A stretch of 15,900 nucleotides of DNA, taken from assembly GCA_013349695.1 (NCBI GenBank), contig DUZD01000034.1, positions 1 through 15,900 on the forward strand, written 5' to 3'. This DNA comes from Rhodospirillaceae bacterium. GTDB lineage: Bacteria; Pseudomonadota; Alphaproteobacteria; Rhodospirillales; 2-02-FULL-58-16. The first letter of the stretch is position 1; each line of letters opens with the position of its first letter. Below are positions 1 through 6,235 of the stretch, piece after piece. The notes beneath the pieces were generated by a model. That model was not told the DNA's origin. It did no database searches and saw only the letters and a list, made by a program, of their open reading frames with translations. Made by a program: the position numbers and the translations under genes.

Positions 1-153
1 CGCCAGAAGCCGCAACGTCCATTTGCAGCGTCCTTTCGGTGGCTTGGAGCAGGCCAAGGCGGTCAGTTTGGCCTGCTTTTCGCCGTCGAAAACAGGCTTG
101 ACCGGGGGTGTCTCGCGCCGTGATGCTGCTGTACGGGCTTTAAATGCCACTGC
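1..153 (-). pseudogene. IS630-family transposase fragment (broken, runs off the left edge)
   Basis: Read on the minus strand from 153 down to the window edge, the frame encodes an IS630-type transposase segment. Recognisable pieces are FDGEKQAKLTALACSKPP and WTLRLLA, which match the pattern I remember from the linker after the N-terminal helix-turn-helix region of IS630 transposases. Upstream in the same frame there are three stops (at 154-156, 160-162 and 175-177), so the DNA-binding N-terminus is missing and no credible start codon remains. The catalytic DDE part would lie to the left of the window and cannot be judged. It is probably a decayed insertion sequence or the end of one. The family call is by motif memory only. 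Confidence 0.6.
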
Positions 154-351
154 CTATCGTCACGCCTTTTTCGTCTACCTCTAGTCCCGATTATCCGTCA
201 TGCTGAAAACATCCGGACCTGTTCCGATTTTTTATGTCTGCTATCCGCCCGATAACAGTCATAATCGAGGGGTGGTTTGAAGCTTGCTTCGAAGGGGTAA
301 AGCGGACATCAACTCTCCAAACGGGGTGCGCCGGATTTATGGTTTTGTCCC

Positions 352-357
352 GAGGAG
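352..357 (+). promoter_or_regulatory. Ribosome binding site of the NDUFA9-like gene
   Basis: GAGGAG lies nine bases before the ATG at 367. This fixes the start of the epimerase gene and argues against longer overlapping frames that begin at 234. Confidence 0.6.
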
Positions 358-366
358 TAATAGCGC

Positions 367-1296
367 ATGATCAAGGGCTGCGTCACAGTGTTCGGGGGAT
401 CCGGGTTCCTTGGCCGCCAGATCGTCAAGCGCCTGGCCGCCGACGGGACCCATGTGCGCGTCGCCGTCCGCCGGCCCGAGCGGGCGTCGTTTCTCGAAAC
501 GTTCGCGCCCGGCGGGCGGATCGAGGCCGTGGCCGCCGACGTCTGGAACGAGGCTACCGTCGCCCGCGCGGTCGAGGGATCGGCGGCGGCGGTCAACACC
601 GTCGGCCACTACGTGGAAAAGCGCGGCGCCAGCTTCGACGCGGTCCACGGCGAGGGCGCCCGCCATGTCGCCCACCAGGCGTTTAAGGCGGGGGTTGGAC
701 GGCTGGTCCACATCTCGGGCATCGGTGCCGATCCAGCCTCGGCGTCCCCTTACGTTCGCGCCCGCGGCATCGGCGAGGCGCTGGTTCGGGAGGCCTTCGA
801 AGGCGCTACCATCCTGCGTCCGAGCGTACTCTTCGGGTCCGAGGACAAGTTCCTCAACAGATTGATACGGCTCGTTCGGCTGGCCCCGGCCCTGGCGCTG
901 TTCGGCCGGGGCGATACGAGGCTCCAGCCCGTGTTCGTGGGCGACGTGGCCGACGCTTCGGCCCGGGTCCTCGCCAATTCGGGGACCAGGGGCAAAACGT
1001 TCGAGCTGGGCGGTCCCCGGGTCTATGCCTACAAGGAACTGCTGGAGCTGATACTCCGCGAAGTGGGGAGGAAACGGCTCCTGGTCCCGGTTCCCTTTGC
1101 CGTCTGGGAGGCCGCGGCGGCGGCGCTCTCGGTCCTTCCCAGCCCGCCCTTGACCGCCGACGTGGTCACGTTGATGAAGCGGGACAACGTGGTCGGGGCG
1201 GGGGCGCTGGGGCTCGAGGACCTAGGGATTAGCCCGACCGCGGTGGAGAAGGTCCTGCCCACCTACATCAACCGATCTGGAAAAACCGATGATTGA
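367..1296 (+). CDS. Complex I NDUFA9-type NAD(P)-binding epimerase-like protein
   Basis: This 309-residue protein belongs to the atypical short-chain dehydrogenase group that includes the complex I accessory subunit NDUFA9 and bacterial NAD-dependent epimerase-like proteins. The N-terminal Rossmann signature GGSGFLG fits GxxGxxG (G10, G13, G16). Later family-like stretches are GVGRLVHISGIGAD and ATILRPSVLFGSEDKFLNRL, the latter typical of the NDUFA9 branch. The usual YxxxK catalytic pair reads Y129-V-R-A-R133, so the lysine is replaced by arginine; this suggests nucleotide binding without classical SDR catalysis. In alphaproteobacteria such proteins are linked to respiratory complex I or quinone metabolism, but the exact substrate is unknown. 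The start at 367 is supported by GAGGAG. The end overlaps the next small frame by 8 bases. Confidence 0.85.
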   Translation: MIKGCVTVFGGSGFLGRQIVKRLAADGTHVRVAVRRPERASFLETFAPGGRIEAVAADVWNEATVARAVEGSAAAVNTVGHYVEKRGASFDAVHGEGARHVAHQAFKAGVGRLVHISGIGADPASASPYVRARGIGEALVREAFEGATILRPSVLFGSEDKFLNRLIRLVRLAPALALFGRGDTRLQPVFVGDVADASARVLANSGTRGKTFELGGPRVYAYKELLELILREVGRKRLLVPVPFAVWEAAAAALSVLPSPPLTADVVTLMKRDNVVGAGALGLEDLGISPTAVEKVLPTYINRSGKTDD

Positions 1297-1465
1297 ATCC
1301 ATAAGTGCTATCACCCTGGCCACTCACGGCATGGAGCAAGCTGTTCGTTTTTATCGAACCCTTGGCTTCGACGTGACTTATCCCGGCCGTTACACCTACC
1401 GTGTCGCCATCGCCAACGGCGGACGCGTCGGGAACCATTCCCGCGTATGGGGAGTTGCATCATGA
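1289..1465 (+). pseudogene. Truncated VOC/glyoxalase-family remnant
   Basis: This 58-codon frame starts with an ATG overlapping the end of the epimerase gene. Residues 5-28 (ISAITLATHGMEQAVRFYRT and following LGF) are a clear first beta-alpha unit of the vicinal oxygen chelate (glyoxalase/bleomycin resistance) fold, where an N-terminal 'MxxAVxFYRxLGF' pattern is normal. After about residue 33 the likeness disappears and the frame stops at 1463-1465, whereas family members are about 110-140 residues. No fold could form from this piece, so I call it a remnant. The tail after the break (about 1390-1465) probably came from a deletion that joined it to the neighbouring Sel1 gene region. It may still be translated by coupling. 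Confidence 0.6.
1449..1454 (+). promoter_or_regulatory. Ribosome binding site deciding the Sel1 gene start
   Basis: GGGGAG lies seven bases before the ATG at 1462. It favours that start over the in-frame ATG at 1447, which lies just upstream of the site. Confidence 0.55.
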
Positions 1466-1737
1466 TAAAATTTCTTGCGGCGGCGCTCTTCGGCGTGTCC
1501 CGGAAGGCCGCCTTGAAGGGCCACGCCTCGTCCCAGTACAACCTCGGCGTCATGTACGCGAAAGGCCAGGGCGTCACCCAGGACTACGTGCAAGCTCATA
1601 TGTGGCTCAGCCTGGCGGTCGCGAAAGGTGAGGAAGCGGCCAGAAAGGGCCGAGACCTCGTTGCCGAGAAAATGACCGCCGCCCAGATCACCGAGGCGAA
1701 ACGGTTGGCGCGGGAGTGGCGGCCCAAGAAGCCGTAG
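1462..1737 (+). CDS. Miniature Sel1-repeat (TPR-like) protein, probably shortened
   Basis: This 91-residue protein carries one good Sel1 repeat: GHASSQYNLGVMYAKGQG (about residues 20-37) followed by VTQDYVQAHMWLSLAVAKGE. It ends with the tail usual for alphaproteobacterial Sel1 proteins (MTAAQITEAKRLAREW). Family members normally have a signal peptide and two or more repeats, 150 residues or longer. Here a short hydrophobic start (MIKFLAAALFGVS) is joined almost directly to the repeat, which suggests an in-frame internal deletion. ATG 1462 overlaps the stop of the VOC remnant (ATGA) and has a strong ribosome site. Sel1 proteins usually act as protein-binding scaffolds, often in the periplasm. 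Whether this short form is functional is unclear. Confidence 0.6.
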   Translation: MIKFLAAALFGVSRKAALKGHASSQYNLGVMYAKGQGVTQDYVQAHMWLSLAVAKGEEAARKGRDLVAEKMTAAQITEAKRLAREWRPKKP

Positions 1738-2077
1738 CCGCATAGTGTCCGAAACGGACATGCCAATGCGGCGACGGCCGCCGGAGGCCTTGGGTATTTA
1801 GGCCGGCCCGGAAAAGCGGCCTCTTTCAGGCCTCCCAAAGAAGTAGGTTCTTCACCGATTACCGGGGCAACTCCATTCATGACAGCCACCGGGTTTGAGC
1901 GAGGCGAGGGGGCTTGACCGGGTTGGAACGCGAAGACGGCTAACGGATCCGTTGGGGTCAATGGCGCTTCCCCTGTATCCCTCGCCGCCGCAAATAGGAT
2001 GATCCACAAGCCGGGTCTCCGTCTGGCCCGACCAAGGGTTTGGTTTTATTATCCCGGCGGTTACATGCGGAATTGCC
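1738..2077. other. Intergenic stretch with hairpins, no gene seen
   Basis: No credible coding frame was found here. It contains GTCCG-AAA-CGGAC (1746-1758), a larger nested hairpin at 1783-1835 and a perfect 12-bp palindrome, AACGGATCCGTT, at 1942-1953. A weak ribosome site GGAA (2069-2072) precedes pabB. I see no convincing sigma-70 promoter for pabB. Confidence 0.5.
1783..1835. repeat. Nested inverted repeat (possible terminator-like hairpin)
   Basis: GGAGGCCT (1783-1790) and AGGCCTCC (1828-1835) are perfect inverted copies. Inside them GGCCG (1801-1805) pairs with CGGCC (1817-1821). There is no T-run after it, so it is not a standard intrinsic terminator. It lies 45 bases past the Sel1 stop and could protect or end the upstream transcript. 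Confidence 0.4.
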
Positions 2078-3496
2078 ATGGCCGGACCGATACACGTCGA
2101 GGAATATGGTTATCTGGATCCCGTGGCCGCGTTTGCGCGGGTTGCGGCGGAACCCTTCGCCCTGCTTTTCGACTCGGCGCTTCAGGACCCGCGGCACGGG
2201 CGCTATGCCTTCGTCGCCGCCGATCCCTTCCTGACGCTTGTCGCCAAGGATGGCGAAATCCGTCTGGGCGAGCGATGTTTCAGGGGCGACCCTTTCCTGG
2301 TCCTTCGCGACGAACTGGCCCGCTACCGTCAGCGGGGCCGCCGGAACGTTCCCCCTTTTCAGGGCGGGGTGGCAGGATATTTCGGTTACGATCTTTGTCA
2401 TCATTTGGAAAAATTGCCGGCGCCGCCGCCCGAGAACGGCGAGCTGGCGTTTCCGGACATGGCGCTCGGGTTTTACGACGTCGTGGCCGCCTTCGATCTT
2501 TGGGAACGGCGCGCATGGATCATCTCCACCGGGCAGACGCAAACGGACAACGGCAACCGCGCGGCCCACGCCGCCGAGCGGGCGGGCGCGTTCAGGGCGA
2601 AGCTTGAAAACACCGCTTCGCCGCGGCCTCCGGCGGCGATTGGATTTCCGGTTTCCTGGCAATCGAACTTTACCCGCGACGCTTACCAGGCGGGAGTCGC
2701 CAAGATCATCGACTACATCCGGGCCGGCGACATATTTCAGGCCAACCTGTCGCAACGTTTCCACACCCACCTTCCGAAGCATTTCGATTCCTTCGCGCTC
2801 TATCAAAGGCTTCGAGCCGTCAACCCGGCGCCGTTCGCGGCCTACCTCAATTTCGGCGATGTGGTTCTCGCTTCCAGCTCACCCGAGCGGTTCCTGCGGG
2901 TGCGCGGGGATATGGTCGAAACGCGCCCGATCAAAGGCACGCGGCCCCGTGGCATGATGCCGGCCGAAGATGCCGCGTTGGCGGAGGTGCTGCGCGAGAG
3001 CCCCAAGGACCGCAGCGAAAACGTCATGATCGTCGACCTCCTGCGCAACGATCTGTCCCGCGTCTGCCGCGACCACAGTGTCCACGTCCCCGAGCTTTGC
3101 GTCCTCGAAAGCTATGCAACCGTGCATCACCTGGTGTCGACGGTCACGGGACGCCTGAGGCCCGGCATGACCGCCGTCGATCTTTTGCGCGCCGCCTTCC
3201 CCGGTGGGTCGATCACCGGCGCGCCGAAGGTGCGGGCGATGGAGATCATCGCCGAGCTCGAGCCGACGCGGCGCGGCCCTTACTGCGGGTGCATCGGCTA
3301 CATCGGCTTCGACGGCGCGATGGACACCAACATTGCCATTCGCACCCTGGCGTTCAAGAACCAAACCGCCGTGTTCCAGGCCGGCGGCGGCATCGTCGCC
3401 GACTCCGATCCGGCCCTCGAGTATGAGGAGATGCTTGACAAGGCCAAGGCGCTGTTCGCCTGTTTCGAAACGCCCGCGTCGGACAAGATGGTATGA
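2078..3496 (+). CDS. pabB: Aminodeoxychorismate synthase component I
   Basis: PabB converts chorismate plus ammonia, delivered by PabA, to 4-amino-4-deoxychorismate, the precursor of p-aminobenzoate and folate. The 472 residues match the usual PabB length. The N-terminal half resembles the Anth_synt_I N domain. The C-terminal chorismate-binding domain (about 210-465) shows PIKGTRPRG with K286, GGSITGAPK (376-384) and the following MEIIAELEP and GYIGFDGAMDTNIAIRTL. The lysine in PIKGT is characteristic of PabB, whereas TrpE-type enzymes have alanine, so this is aminodeoxychorismate rather than anthranilate synthase. Its stop overlaps the start of pabA (ATGA), implying coupled translation and equal amounts of the two subunits. 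No fused lyase (PabC) domain is present. Confidence 0.93.
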   Translation: MAGPIHVEEYGYLDPVAAFARVAAEPFALLFDSALQDPRHGRYAFVAADPFLTLVAKDGEIRLGERCFRGDPFLVLRDELARYRQRGRRNVPPFQGGVAGYFGYDLCHHLEKLPAPPPENGELAFPDMALGFYDVVAAFDLWERRAWIISTGQTQTDNGNRAAHAAERAGAFRAKLENTASPRPPAAIGFPVSWQSNFTRDAYQAGVAKIIDYIRAGDIFQANLSQRFHTHLPKHFDSFALYQRLRAVNPAPFAAYLNFGDVVLASSSPERFLRVRGDMVETRPIKGTRPRGMMPAEDAALAEVLRESPKDRSENVMIVDLLRNDLSRVCRDHSVHVPELCVLESYATVHHLVSTVTGRLRPGMTAVDLLRAAFPGGSITGAPKVRAMEIIAELEPTRRGPYCGCIGYIGFDGAMDTNIAIRTLAFKNQTAVFQAGGGIVADSDPALEYEEMLDKAKALFACFETPASDKMV

Positions 3497-4086
3497 TTCT
3501 CCTCATCGACAACTACGATTCGTTTGTCCACAATCTTGCCCGTTATGTCGGCGAACTGGGACGGCAACGCCGCGTGGCGCGCAACGACGCCATCACGGTG
3601 GAGGAAATTTCAGTTTTTGATCCGGAGGCCATCATCATCTCGCCGGGGCCGTGCACGCCCAATGAAGCGGGGATTTCCCTTGACGTGGTCCGCCGCCTCG
3701 GGCCCCGGACACCCATCCTCGGCGTCTGTCTGGGTCATCAATGCATTGGTCAGGTCTACGGAGGAGAGATAAAGCGCGCGCAAAGGCCGGTTCACGGAAA
3801 GACGTCGCTGATTCACCATAACGGTCAACACCTGTTCGAGGGGTTGCCTAATCCTTTGCGGGCCGCCCGTTACCACTCGCTGATCGTCGAACTGCCGGCG
3901 GAGAGCGAACTCGATGTCACCGCCACCAGCGAGAACGGGGAGATCATGGCCGTCGCCCATCGCCGTCATCCGGTTTTTGGCTTGCAGTCTCACCCGGAAT
4001 CGGTGCTGACCGAGCACGGCCACGCCCAGCTGGCGAACTTCTTCAGGTTCACCGATCATTGGCATTGGTCGAGAACCGGCGGCTGA
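3493..4086 (+). CDS. pabA: Aminodeoxychorismate/anthranilate synthase glutamine amidotransferase
   Basis: This 197-residue class I glutamine amidotransferase releases ammonia from glutamine for its partner PabB. The protein starts with the typical ILLIDNYDSFVHNLARY. The catalytic triad is visible: nucleophile C79 in GVCLGHQ, and H167/E169 in LQSHPES. The oxyanion region reads SPGPCTPNEAG. In many alphaproteobacteria a single PabA/TrpG protein serves both folate and tryptophan synthesis. The position directly after pabB, with a 4-base ATGA overlap, argues that its main role here is folate synthesis, but dual use cannot be excluded. The gene ends converging on the thioredoxin-like gene, and no pabC lyase follows. 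Confidence 0.92.
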   Translation: MILLIDNYDSFVHNLARYVGELGRQRRVARNDAITVEEISVFDPEAIIISPGPCTPNEAGISLDVVRRLGPRTPILGVCLGHQCIGQVYGGEIKRAQRPVHGKTSLIHHNGQHLFEGLPNPLRAARYHSLIVELPAESELDVTATSENGEIMAVAHRRHPVFGLQSHPESVLTEHGHAQLANFFRFTDHWHWSRTGG

Positions 4087-4238
4087 AGGCGGCGAGCGGC
4101 GTAGCGGCCGACGCGCATGGCCGGCGGACGGGAGGACGTACCAAAACCTGGGACGTGACCTCCGACAGCCTCGCCGCCTGGCTTGCAGGCATCTTAGGCG
4201 CGCGCCGAGATCGCGTGGCAACTGGGCAAGAGATGCAT

Positions 4239-4508
4239 TCAGGCCGGTGCTTGACCGAGCCCGGCGGCCCTGAGAACGGCTTCGTCGGGGCCCCGGCCGG
4301 AACAACAATCGGCAAGCTTGCCGTCGATGGCCACCGCCGGCAGCGACCGGACGCCCAGGGCCTTGGCGCGTTCGGCCACTGCCGGCGCATTCATGTCGAG
4401 CACGGAAACCGCGCAGGACGGGCAGGCGATGTCGTTGACGCGCCGGATCAGCTCCTCGCATAGCGGGCAGCCGGCGTTGAAAATTTCGATCTTGCGTGGC
4501 GCGGTCAT
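4239..4508 (-). CDS. Cys-rich thioredoxin/glutaredoxin-like protein linked to MerR
   Basis: An 89-residue small thiol protein with a thioredoxin-like layout. A first strand (KIEIFNAG) leads into CPLC (C14, C17), followed by a second CxxC (CPSC, C29 and C32). A likely cis-proline segment is SLPAVAIDGKL (P57), and then a CC pair at 68-69. Six cysteines in so small a protein point to metal or thiol chemistry. It is translationally coupled to merR (ATGA overlap, 4505-4508), so both should respond to the same inducer. From memory, similar proteins occur beside MerR regulators in alphaproteobacterial mercury-resistance loci. Its exact role (reducing, shuttling or sequestering Hg) is not established. 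It has no signal peptide and is probably cytoplasmic. Confidence 0.75.
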   Translation of the reverse strand: MTAPRKIEIFNAGCPLCEELIRRVNDIACPSCAVSVLDMNAPAVAERAKALGVRSLPAVAIDGKLADCCSGRGPDEAVLRAAGLGQAPA

Positions 4509-4954
4509 GGGGTTGTCTCCTTATCCTGAGTTGGCTTCACCGCAACGCCCTCGCCGCCTTTCAGCGCCTCGATGATCGAGCAGGCCTTGAGCGCGCCCTG
4601 CCCTGGGCAAGCGGCGATCAGCCGCTCGAGGGCTAGGCGCATGCGGTCGAGCTGGGCGGCCTTCCGCTCGACCTCCAGGAGCTTGCCTTGGGCGCGCTCG
4701 CGCACGTCGGCGCAATCCGTCGAGGGGTCGGCGTTAAGCGAAAGCAATTCGGCGGTTTCGCGGAGCGAGAAACCGAGTTCCCGCGCCTGGCGGATAAACC
4801 GGATGCGCCGCACCGTTTCCTCCGGATAGTCGCGGTAGCCGCCGTTGATAGGTTTTGGCGGCTGCTCGATCAGGCCCTGTCTTTCGTAGAAGCGGACCGT
4901 CTCCACGCCGACGCCGGCCTTGCCCGCCGCCTTGCCGATGGTCATCATCTTCAT
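4505..4954 (-). CDS. merR: MerR-family regulator, mercury-type cysteines conserved
   Basis: This 149-residue regulator has the MerR winged helix-turn-helix at the N-terminus (MTIGKAAGKAGVGVETVRFYER), then a long dimerisation helix. Cysteines 81, 116 and 125 have the same spacing as C82, C117 and C126, the Hg(II) ligands of Tn501 MerR; the last two lie in AACPGQGALKACSII. So it probably senses Hg(II), binding the operator between widely spaced -35 and -10 boxes and untwisting it when metal is bound. I chose ATG 4954: GGAG sits about seven bases before it, and the longer frame opening with TTG at 5005 would begin inside the -35 box. It overlaps the downstream thiol-protein gene, and autoregulation is likely. 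No other mer genes are visible. Confidence 0.85.
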   Translation of the reverse strand: MKMMTIGKAAGKAGVGVETVRFYERQGLIEQPPKPINGGYRDYPEETVRRIRFIRQARELGFSLRETAELLSLNADPSTDCADVRERAQGKLLEVERKAAQLDRMRLALERLIAACPGQGALKACSIIEALKGGEGVAVKPTQDKETTP

Positions 4955-4974
4955 GGCATTGCTCCATCCCGCCA

Positions 4975-5005
4975 CCCTACGCTCCGTATAATAGTACGGT
5001 GTCAA
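4975..5005 (-). promoter_or_regulatory. MerR-type promoter and operator
   Basis: On the minus strand a perfect -35 TTGACA (5005-5000) is followed by a 20-base spacer and a -10-like TAGGGT (4979-4974). The spacer holds the dyad CCGTA-CTATTA-TACGG (4999-4984). An overlong 19-20 bp spacer containing an operator dyad is the hallmark of promoters controlled by MerR-family activators. It reads towards merR, whose start is about 20 bases past the -10. Confidence 0.7.
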
Positions 5006-5175
5006 GCGGGGAATGGGGTAGATTCCGTATCTCGGATGGCCGCTGGAGAAATTTTCACCTCTGGGTGGAACATGTGGTAAGGTTTTGACGTATATTGAGT
5101 TTATCTCTGGGGAATGACGGTCACATTGCGTTTCCCGCCTGAACGAACCGTTGAAGTCTGATTGACGAGGCGAAG

Positions 5176-5541
5176 ATGCCGAAGACCGTCCTCATCGTCG
5201 AAGACAATACCCTCCACATGAAGATGATGAATGACCTGCTGCAAGCCAGTGGCTATGAGACCCTTCAGTCGATTGACGGCGGCGATGTCATGGCGCTGGT
5301 CAAAGAGCATCGTCCCGACCTCATTGTCATGGACATTCAGTTGCCTGGAATCTCCGGGCTTGAACTCACCCAGATGCTGAAAGCAGACGACGAACTGAAA
5401 CAGATCCCGGTCATCGCGGTGACGGCCTTCGCCTTGACAGGCGATGAGCAAAAATTCCTTGAAGCTGGCTGCGATGATTACATCGCCAAGCCTATTTCCG
5501 TGACCGGTTTCCTGGCGACGATTTCGAAACATTTGACTTGA
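5176..5541 (+). CDS. divK: DivK-like single-domain response regulator
   Basis: A 121-residue stand-alone receiver domain with no output domain. The acidic pair is E9/D10, the phosphoacceptor D53 sits in VMDIQLPGISG, the switch threonine is T83 and the conserved lysine is K105 (YIAKPIS). Start, length and the MPKTVLIVEDN opening closely match DivK. In Caulobacter, DivK shuttles phosphate between PleC and DivJ and controls the CckA-CtrA cell-cycle pathway; by family knowledge the same role is expected here. GAGG at 5167-5170 sets the start. It lacks the usual neighbour pleD within the window. No clear CtrA site (TTAA-N7-TTAA) is visible upstream; a TTGACG at 5085-5090 lacks a good -10. Confidence 0.85.
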   Translation: MPKTVLIVEDNTLHMKMMNDLLQASGYETLQSIDGGDVMALVKEHRPDLIVMDIQLPGISGLELTQMLKADDELKQIPVIAVTAFALTGDEQKFLEAGCDDYIAKPISVTGFLATISKHLT

Positions 5542-5569
5542 AACGACGGCCGCTCTCATGGGCCGCTCC

Positions 5570-5623
5570 TAGAGCATTTCAAGATTGGCCGGCGCTGATT
5601 CTTATCAACTAAGACATGCTCTA
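5570..5623. repeat. Palindromic intergenic repeat, copy 1
   Basis: TAGAGCAT (5570-5577) and ATGCTCTA (5616-5623) are perfect inverted ends of a 54-base element between the convergent divK and CULT genes. Its left end resembles copy 2 at 6588 (TAGAGCA, then AGATTG at the same distance). On the minus strand the terminal TAG (5623-5621) is the stop codon of the CULT gene. It may be a REP/MITE-like element and may act as a bidirectional terminator, although there is no T-run. Confidence 0.5.
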
Positions 5624-6118
5624 TTCGGGCGCTTGCGTGGTCAGCCGGTCCCGGATCAGCCCGAAAAATACCGGCGGCGCGTCGTCGCCGGTGAATTGCC
5701 ACCCCAGCTGGGCGCCGCAGCCGCGGCATAGGGCCGCTTGCCAGCTGTAGCCCTGGAACCAAGTGAACTCATCGGTCGATTTTCCCGCCGCCACCGCTCC
5801 GGGGGCTTCCTTGAAGCAACGGATGTCGAAGATTATTCCAGCGGGATTGAAAAACGTATGTTCGTGGCCGCCGTCCACACTGATCAGCCACCGTCCCGTG
5901 GTGATCAAATGGCCGCAACTGGCGCAGTAGAACTTTTCCTCCTCCTCTTTGCCGAGTTCCTCGACATCAGGGCGCTGATCGAGCTTTTGGTTCTGCTCCG
6001 TCGACTTCCGGAACAGCACTGGGATCGGCGCCAAGCGGCGGCCGATCGTCGCCGGGCTATTGGCCTCGTTCAGTCGGCGTCCATTCATCGTTTTTGTTGA
6101 CGCCTTGCCAAATGGCAA
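5621..6118 (-). CDS. CULT-domain (cereblon-like) protein
   Basis: This protein of up to 165 residues has a CULT domain filling the C-terminal 100 residues. Zinc ligands are C65/C68 (CASC) and C131/C134 (CRGC). HEHTFFNPAGIIFDIRCF and DEFTWFQGYSW precede LGWQF, ending in FFGLIRDRL. The aromatic cage that binds thalidomide in human cereblon (W380, W386, W400, F402) maps to W120, W126, W140 and F142. The layout is that of the stand-alone bacterial cereblon homologue known from Magnetospirillum gryphiswaldense (MsCI4, about 124 residues), with an extra, poorly conserved and acid-rich N-terminal extension. The cellular function is unknown; cereblon is thought to bind C-terminal cyclic imide groups. 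The start is uncertain: TTG 6118 has GGGAG five bases upstream, while ATG 6088 has only a weak site. Confidence 0.85.
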   Translation of the reverse strand: MPFGKASTKTMNGRRLNEANSPATIGRRLAPIPVLFRKSTEQNQKLDQRPDVEELGKEEEEKFYCASCGHLITTGRWLISVDGGHEHTFFNPAGIIFDIRCFKEAPGAVAAGKSTDEFTWFQGYSWQAALCRGCGAQLGWQFTGDDAPPVFFGLIRDRLTTQAPE

Positions 6119-6235
6119 AGGCGCTCCCGATCATCGATGCCTTGACGAATGTTGCGAGCTACAATCCATGTTCCGGGCGCTGTCGTCACAATCCGTTCAC
6201 GGCGCGGCAACGATTGTCGAGGTTGGACGATATCA

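Noticed and set aside
234..686. 150-codon plus-strand frame overlapping the epimerase start
   Set aside because: It becomes Arg/Pro-rich once inside the epimerase gene, a typical out-of-frame shadow.
1958..2806. 282-codon minus-strand open frame opposite pabB
   Set aside because: Shadow of pabB; Arg/Gly-rich, no domain.
3610..4461. 283-codon minus-strand open frame covering pabA and part of the thiol-protein gene
   Set aside because: Overlaps two well-supported genes in other frames and has an Arg-rich composition without motifs.
4059..4463. 134-codon plus-strand frame across the pabA end and opposite the thiol-protein gene
   Set aside because: It fills the pabA/thiol-protein gap and so deserved a look, but it overlaps both genes, lacks a good ribosome site and has no recognisable family.
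4955..5005. Longer MerR N-terminus starting with TTG at 5005
   Set aside because: That TTG is part of the -35 box of the merR promoter, and the extra residues precede the normal MerR N-terminus.
5547..5565. CGGCC/GGCCG hairpin after divK as an intrinsic terminator
   Set aside because: The stem is only five pairs with a 9-base loop and no T-run; too weak to call.
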